This document shows positions 61,401 to 64,000 of a stretch of 64,000 nucleotides of DNA, in pieces. The stretch lies in the NCBI GenBank assembly GCA_022071975.1, contig JAJVIO010000035.1:16433-80432 (forward strand), written 5' to 3'. The position numbers were made by a program, and so were the translations under genes. The notes beneath the pieces are model-generated. The model was not told the origin of the DNA and searched no databases. It saw nothing but the letters and a program-made list of their open reading frames with translations. The first letter of the stretch is position 1. Every line of letters starts with the position of its first letter. This stretch comes from Planctomycetota bacterium. Lineage in GTDB: Bacteria > Planctomycetota > UBA8742 > UBA2392.

Positions 61401-62477
61401 CTGCACGACTGGGGCTGCCCGCAGTACATCGCGGACGCCTACATCGTGTGGTCGCTGACCGAGGGCGGCGACCGCAACCTCGACCAGCAGATCGACGTGC
61501 TGGTGCGCGACGCGGCCGAACGGGATGACCCGTACTACAACGGCCTGGTCGCTCTCAGCCTGTTCAACGTCGATCGCCCCGAGGACGCCCGCAAGCTGCT
61601 GGCCCGCGTGGCCAAGCACCTGAAGGAAGACGGCAGCGTGGTTGACAGCAAGACCACCGTGGTGAACTCGAGCGGCGACGCGCTGCTGATCGAGACCACG
61701 GCCGTGGCGGCGCTGGCCTTCCTGCGCGACCGCGAATACGCGGGCCACGTCGAGCAGGCCATGCAGTGGCTGACCACGCGCTGCAAGGACGGCCGTTTCG
61801 GCTCGACCCAGTCCACGGTGCTGGCGCTGAAGGCGATCGTCGCCTATGACGCCGCGCGCGCCGTGCCCAAGGCCGACGGCACCCTGCTGCTGATCGTGGA
61901 CGGCAGCGAGTGGGCCAAAGTGCCCTTCACCAAGGAGACCACCGGCACCATCGAGCTGCCGAACTTCGCCGAGGCGCTGTCGCCCGGCAAGCACCGCATC
62001 GAGCTGCGCATGAAAGATGGCTCGCCGATGCCGTACTCGTTCGACGTCAGCTTCTACTCGACCAAGCCGGTGAACGACCCGGAGTGCGAACTGGACCTGA
62101 CTGTCACGCTGGCCAGCAGCGAAATCAGCGAGGGTGAGTCCACCGAGGTCAACGTCACCCTGCTCAACACCGACAAGCTGGAAGGCCAGAACATGGCCAT
62201 GGCCATCGTCGGCCTGCCGGGCGGGCTCGAGCCCCGCCACGAGAAACTGAAGGAGCTGGTCAAGGCCGGTACCATCAACGCCTACGAGGTCCGCGGCCGT
62301 GACGTGATCTTCTACTTCACGACCATGCAGCCGGGCCAGGAAGCGAAGTTCAGCTTCGACGTGATCGCGGCGATCCCCGGCGAGTACAAGGGCCAGGCCA
62401 GCCGCGCCTACTGCTACTACGCGGACGAATACCGCAAGTGGGTGGACGGCCTGAGCGTCAAGATCAACGCCCGCTAA
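58401..62477 (+). CDS. Alpha-2-macroglobulin with in-frame TGA at the thioester cysteine (candidate selenoprotein)
   Basis: 1358 residues if TGA 61068-61070 is read through; otherwise 889. An N-terminal signal or anchor (about 8-32) precedes MG2 (TDKPIYRPGETLYLRS, 51-66) and further macroglobulin domains. A Pro/Gly/Glu-rich bait-like stretch is near 556-630, and the family signature ETLYWNAGVKTNERGEAKVSF near 677. The thioester motif should read PYG-C-FEQ; here codon 890 is TGA, giving PYG-U-FEQ if selenocysteine. The thioester domain (890-1190) and C-terminal receptor-like domain continue in the same frame with no other defect. A2M traps proteases through an internal Cys-Gln thioester; a selenoester would be more reactive. 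A nonsense mutation or sequencing error remains possible. Confidence 0.8.
61073..61104 (+). promoter_or_regulatory. Candidate bacterial SECIS hairpin
   Basis: Upper stem GTAGCTC / GAGCTAC (61081-61087 with 61091-61097) is closed by the loop GGT (61088-61090). The lower stem CGAGC / GCTTG (61073-61077 with 61100-61104, one G-U pair) is separated by an AGT/CC internal loop. The loop starts 17 nt after the TGA and has G in its first two positions, which fits the general bacterial SECIS model (16-37 nt spacing, small G-containing loop). Confidence 0.6.
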
Positions 62478-62492
62478 GGGCGGCAATCGCAA

Positions 62493-62527
62493 GCGGCCCG
62501 GGGAGCGTTCCCCGGGCCGCTTCGTTT
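62493..62527. terminator. Strong terminator
   Basis: A 12-bp stem GCGGCCCGGGGA / TCCCCGGGCCGC with a GCGT loop, then TTCGTTTT. It lies between the convergent A2M and leuB genes. Confidence 0.85.
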
Positions 62528-62545
62528 TATCATTGACACGTCAAG

Positions 62546-63472
62546 TCAGCGCGCCAGCCGCGCAAGCACACGCGCGCTGATCTCGCGCGTGCCGACAACC
62601 CCGGTTCCCGGCAGGTCCGCCGTGTGGGCGCCTTCGGCCAGCGTATTGAGCACCGCCGCCTCGATCGCATTGGCCTCGCGCTCCAGGCCCAGACCGTGGC
62701 GGCACAGCATGGCAGCAGAGAGCATCGCGCCGACCGGGTTGGCCACACCCTGCCCCGCAATGTCAGGAGCCGAGCCGTGCACCGGCTCGAACAGCCCCGG
62801 GCCTGAAGCACCCAGCGAAGCGCTGGGCAGCATGCCGAGGCTGCCGGCCAGAGCGCCGGCCTGGTCGGAGAGGATGTCGCCGAACAGGTTCTCGGTCAGC
62901 AGCACGTCGAAGCGCGCCGGCCTGCGCACCAGCTCCATGGCCGCGGCGTCCACCAGCAGGTGATTGAGTTCCACGTCCGGGTAGTCTGCAGCGACGCGAG
63001 TTACCACTTCACGCCACAGCCGTGACGATTCGAGCACGTTGGCCTTGTCCACCGAGGTCACCCTGTGCCTGCGACCGCGGGCGAGCTCAAAGGCGACCCG
63101 CGCCACGCGCGCCACTTCGGCGCTCGTGTACAGCATGGTGTCGAAGGCGCGCTCGGGCGTGCGTCCGCGAGGTTCCCCGAAGTACACGCCGCCGGTCAGC
63201 TCCCGCACAATCAGCAGGTCCACGCCGCGCGCCAGCTCAGGCCTCAGCGGCGAGTAGTGCAGCAGCGCCGCATCGGATTCGAGGCAGGCCTGCAGCGTGG
63301 ACTGCGGCAGCGGCGTGCCGTGGCGGTCGATCGCATCGCCGCCGATCGCGTGGCCGGCGAACTCCAGCCTGTGGCCGAATCGTTCCGCCACTGCCTCTAA
63401 CACGACCCGCGCGGCCTGTGTGACCTCGGGGCCGATGCCGTCACCCGGCAGCAGCACGATGCTCGCTTTCAT
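62546..63472 (-). CDS. leuB: 3-isopropylmalate dehydrogenase with an internal ~45-residue deletion
   Basis: 308 aa from ATG 63472; LeuB is usually about 345-360 aa. [66 protein letters not shown] and [13 protein letters not shown] identify it clearly. Between DAALL and SPLRPEL, where other LeuBs have about 45 residues (GAVGGPKW... LRPEQGLL.LRK... NLRPVKVFP), there is nothing. That segment holds substrate-binding arginines, so the enzyme may be inactive, altered or reconstructed wrongly. leuD lies immediately upstream with a 4-nt overlap. Confidence 0.85.
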   Translation of the reverse strand: MKASIVLLPGDGIGPEVTQAARVVLEAVAERFGHRLEFAGHAIGGDAIDRHGTPLPQSTLQACLESDAALLHYSPLRPELARGVDLLIVRELTGGVYFGEPRGRTPERAFDTMLYTSAEVARVARVAFELARGRRHRVTSVDKANVLESSRLWREVVTRVAADYPDVELNHLLVDAAAMELVRRPARFDVLLTENLFGDILSDQAGALAGSLGMLPSASLGASGPGLFEPVHGSAPDIAGQGVANPVGAMLSAAMLCRHGLGLEREANAIEAAVLNTLAEGAHTADLPGTGVVGTREISARVLARLAR

Positions 63473-64000
63473 GGCCGGCCTCCTTCGTAGGCTTCGATCT
63501 GCGGTGTGTGAGCCAGCAGGTAGCCCAGCTCGTCCACGCCATCCAGCAGGCAAAGCCGCGCGAACGGATCCGGCTTGAAGCGGAAGGTCGGTCCGCCCGA
63601 TACCGAAAGCGTCTCCGCCTGCAAATCAATGGTGACGGGGTTGCCTCCTCGTTTCAGGCGTTCCAGCAGGCCGCGCCACGCCGGCTCCGGCAACTCCACG
63701 GGAAGCAGGCCGTTCTTCATGGCGTTCGCCTTGAAGATGTCGCCAAAGGACGGCGCAACCACGGCCCGGAAGCCCCAGCCCGTCAGCGCCCAAACCGCAT
63801 GCTCTCGCGAAGAACCGCAGCCGAAGTTGCGGCCAGCCACCAGCACTTGCGAGCCGCGCGCGTGGGGCTGATCCAGCCCGCAGCCCGGCGTGCCGCGCCG
63901 CCCCGCGAACAGGCCGTCTTTCAGCCCCTCGCGATCCAGCGCCGTCAGGTAGCGCGCCGGGATGATCTGGTCGGTGTCAATGTCATGCTGCGGCATCAGC
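63469..64000 (-). CDS. leuD: 3-isopropylmalate dehydratase small subunit (partial)
   Basis: Runs off the right edge; the visible protein begins [18 protein letters not shown], which is internal to most LeuD sequences, so a short N-terminus is outside the window. [36 protein letters not shown] and GNPVTIDL are diagnostic. LeuD pairs with LeuC in the isomerisation of isopropylmalate in leucine synthesis. leuC probably lies just upstream. The 4-nt overlap with leuB indicates an operon. Confidence 0.95.
   Translation of the reverse strand, partial: LMPQHDIDTDQIIPARYLTALDREGLKDGLFAGRRGTPGCGLDQPHARGSQVLVAGRNFGCGSSREHAVWALTGWGFRAVVAPSFGDIFKANAMKNGLLPVELPEPAWRGLLERLKRGGNPVTIDLQAETLSVSGGPTFRFKPDPFARLCLLDGVDELGYLLAHTPQIEAYEGGRP

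Noticed and set aside
61089..62477. Separate gene starting at GTG 61089 after the A2M stop
   Set aside because: The start lies inside the hairpin and in the middle of the conserved thioester domain, in the same frame as the upstream part; one interrupted gene is the better reading.
58548..62492. 1314-codon open frame on the minus strand across the A2M gene
   Set aside because: It is the antisense shadow of a GC-rich gene; the plus strand has clear family motifs and the minus translation has none.

Overview
The window is GC-rich, gene-dense bacterial DNA. kdsA, outer-membrane barrel proteins, lipoproteins and many Sec signal peptides point to a Gram-negative cell envelope. Secreted EF-hand proteins, an alpha-2-macroglobulin, an RNase E/G with a very large low-complexity insert, a MocR regulator and many hypothetical secreted proteins suggest a member of the Planctomycetota or a neighbouring phylum. 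That placement is an inference; no rRNA gene is present to test it. TGA ends many genes normally (hemB, the first two ClpB-like genes, the RNase E/G), so the standard bacterial code applies.

Layout. 1-9.2 kb: partial NuoE-NuoF-type flavoprotein, secreted proteins sharing a small beta domain (one with eight or more EF-hands), a LysM protein, a histidine kinase/response regulator pair, a DUF481 barrel and a lipoprotein. 9.2-9.6 kb: tRNA-Pro(GGG) with a duplicated 3' tail and structured repeats. 9.7-18.3 kb: mtnA, a CII-like regulator, a TrmH-type methyltransferase, a frameshifted APC permease with universal stress domains, and a HIT-CHAD-SixA operon. 18.4-26.3 kb: DUF2344, RNase E/G, MocR regulator and kdsA. 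26.3-30.8 kb: a leftward group (porin, cytochrome c lipoprotein, BtuF-like protein, BshB1-like deacetylase) behind two Fur-like dyads. 31.2-36.6 kb: nadC, lipoprotein, hypothetical, truncated ATPase/TPR gene, thiolase. 36.7-38.3 kb: tRNA-Phe with a duplicated tail, a rhomboid-like protein and tRNA-Pro(TGG). 38.3-44.5 kb: hemB-yidD, a PP2C-STAND-TPR fusion and a secreted lysine/glycine-rich protein. 44.7-54.5 kb: a radical SAM gene divergent from three translationally coupled double-AAA+ ClpB-like ATPases. 54.5-55.3 kb: a Y1 (IS200-like) transposase between long inverted repeats. 55.4-62.5 kb: an O-methyltransferase, a secreted protein, a membrane-anchored arginine-deiminase-like enzyme and an alpha-2-macroglobulin gene. 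62.5-64 kb: leuB (with an internal deletion) and leuD.

The most striking signal is the alpha-2-macroglobulin gene. It is interrupted only by an in-frame TGA at 61068-61070, exactly where the thioester cysteine codon should be. A strong hairpin with a GGU loop follows 17 nt later, within the bacterial SECIS range. The simplest exciting reading is a selenocysteine at the thioester position, which may be undescribed. The second is the ClpB-like trio: all three proteins have an intact second AAA+ module and a degenerate first Walker B, and two have C-terminal extensions, the first resembling the N-terminal part of peptide chain release factors.

Non-coding structure is unusually rich: tRNA 3'-half duplications attached to a covarying two-hairpin unit, several loci of degenerate 7-bp-period repeats with unrelated units, and multi-hairpin elements whose ends coincide with the TAG stop codons of flanking genes.
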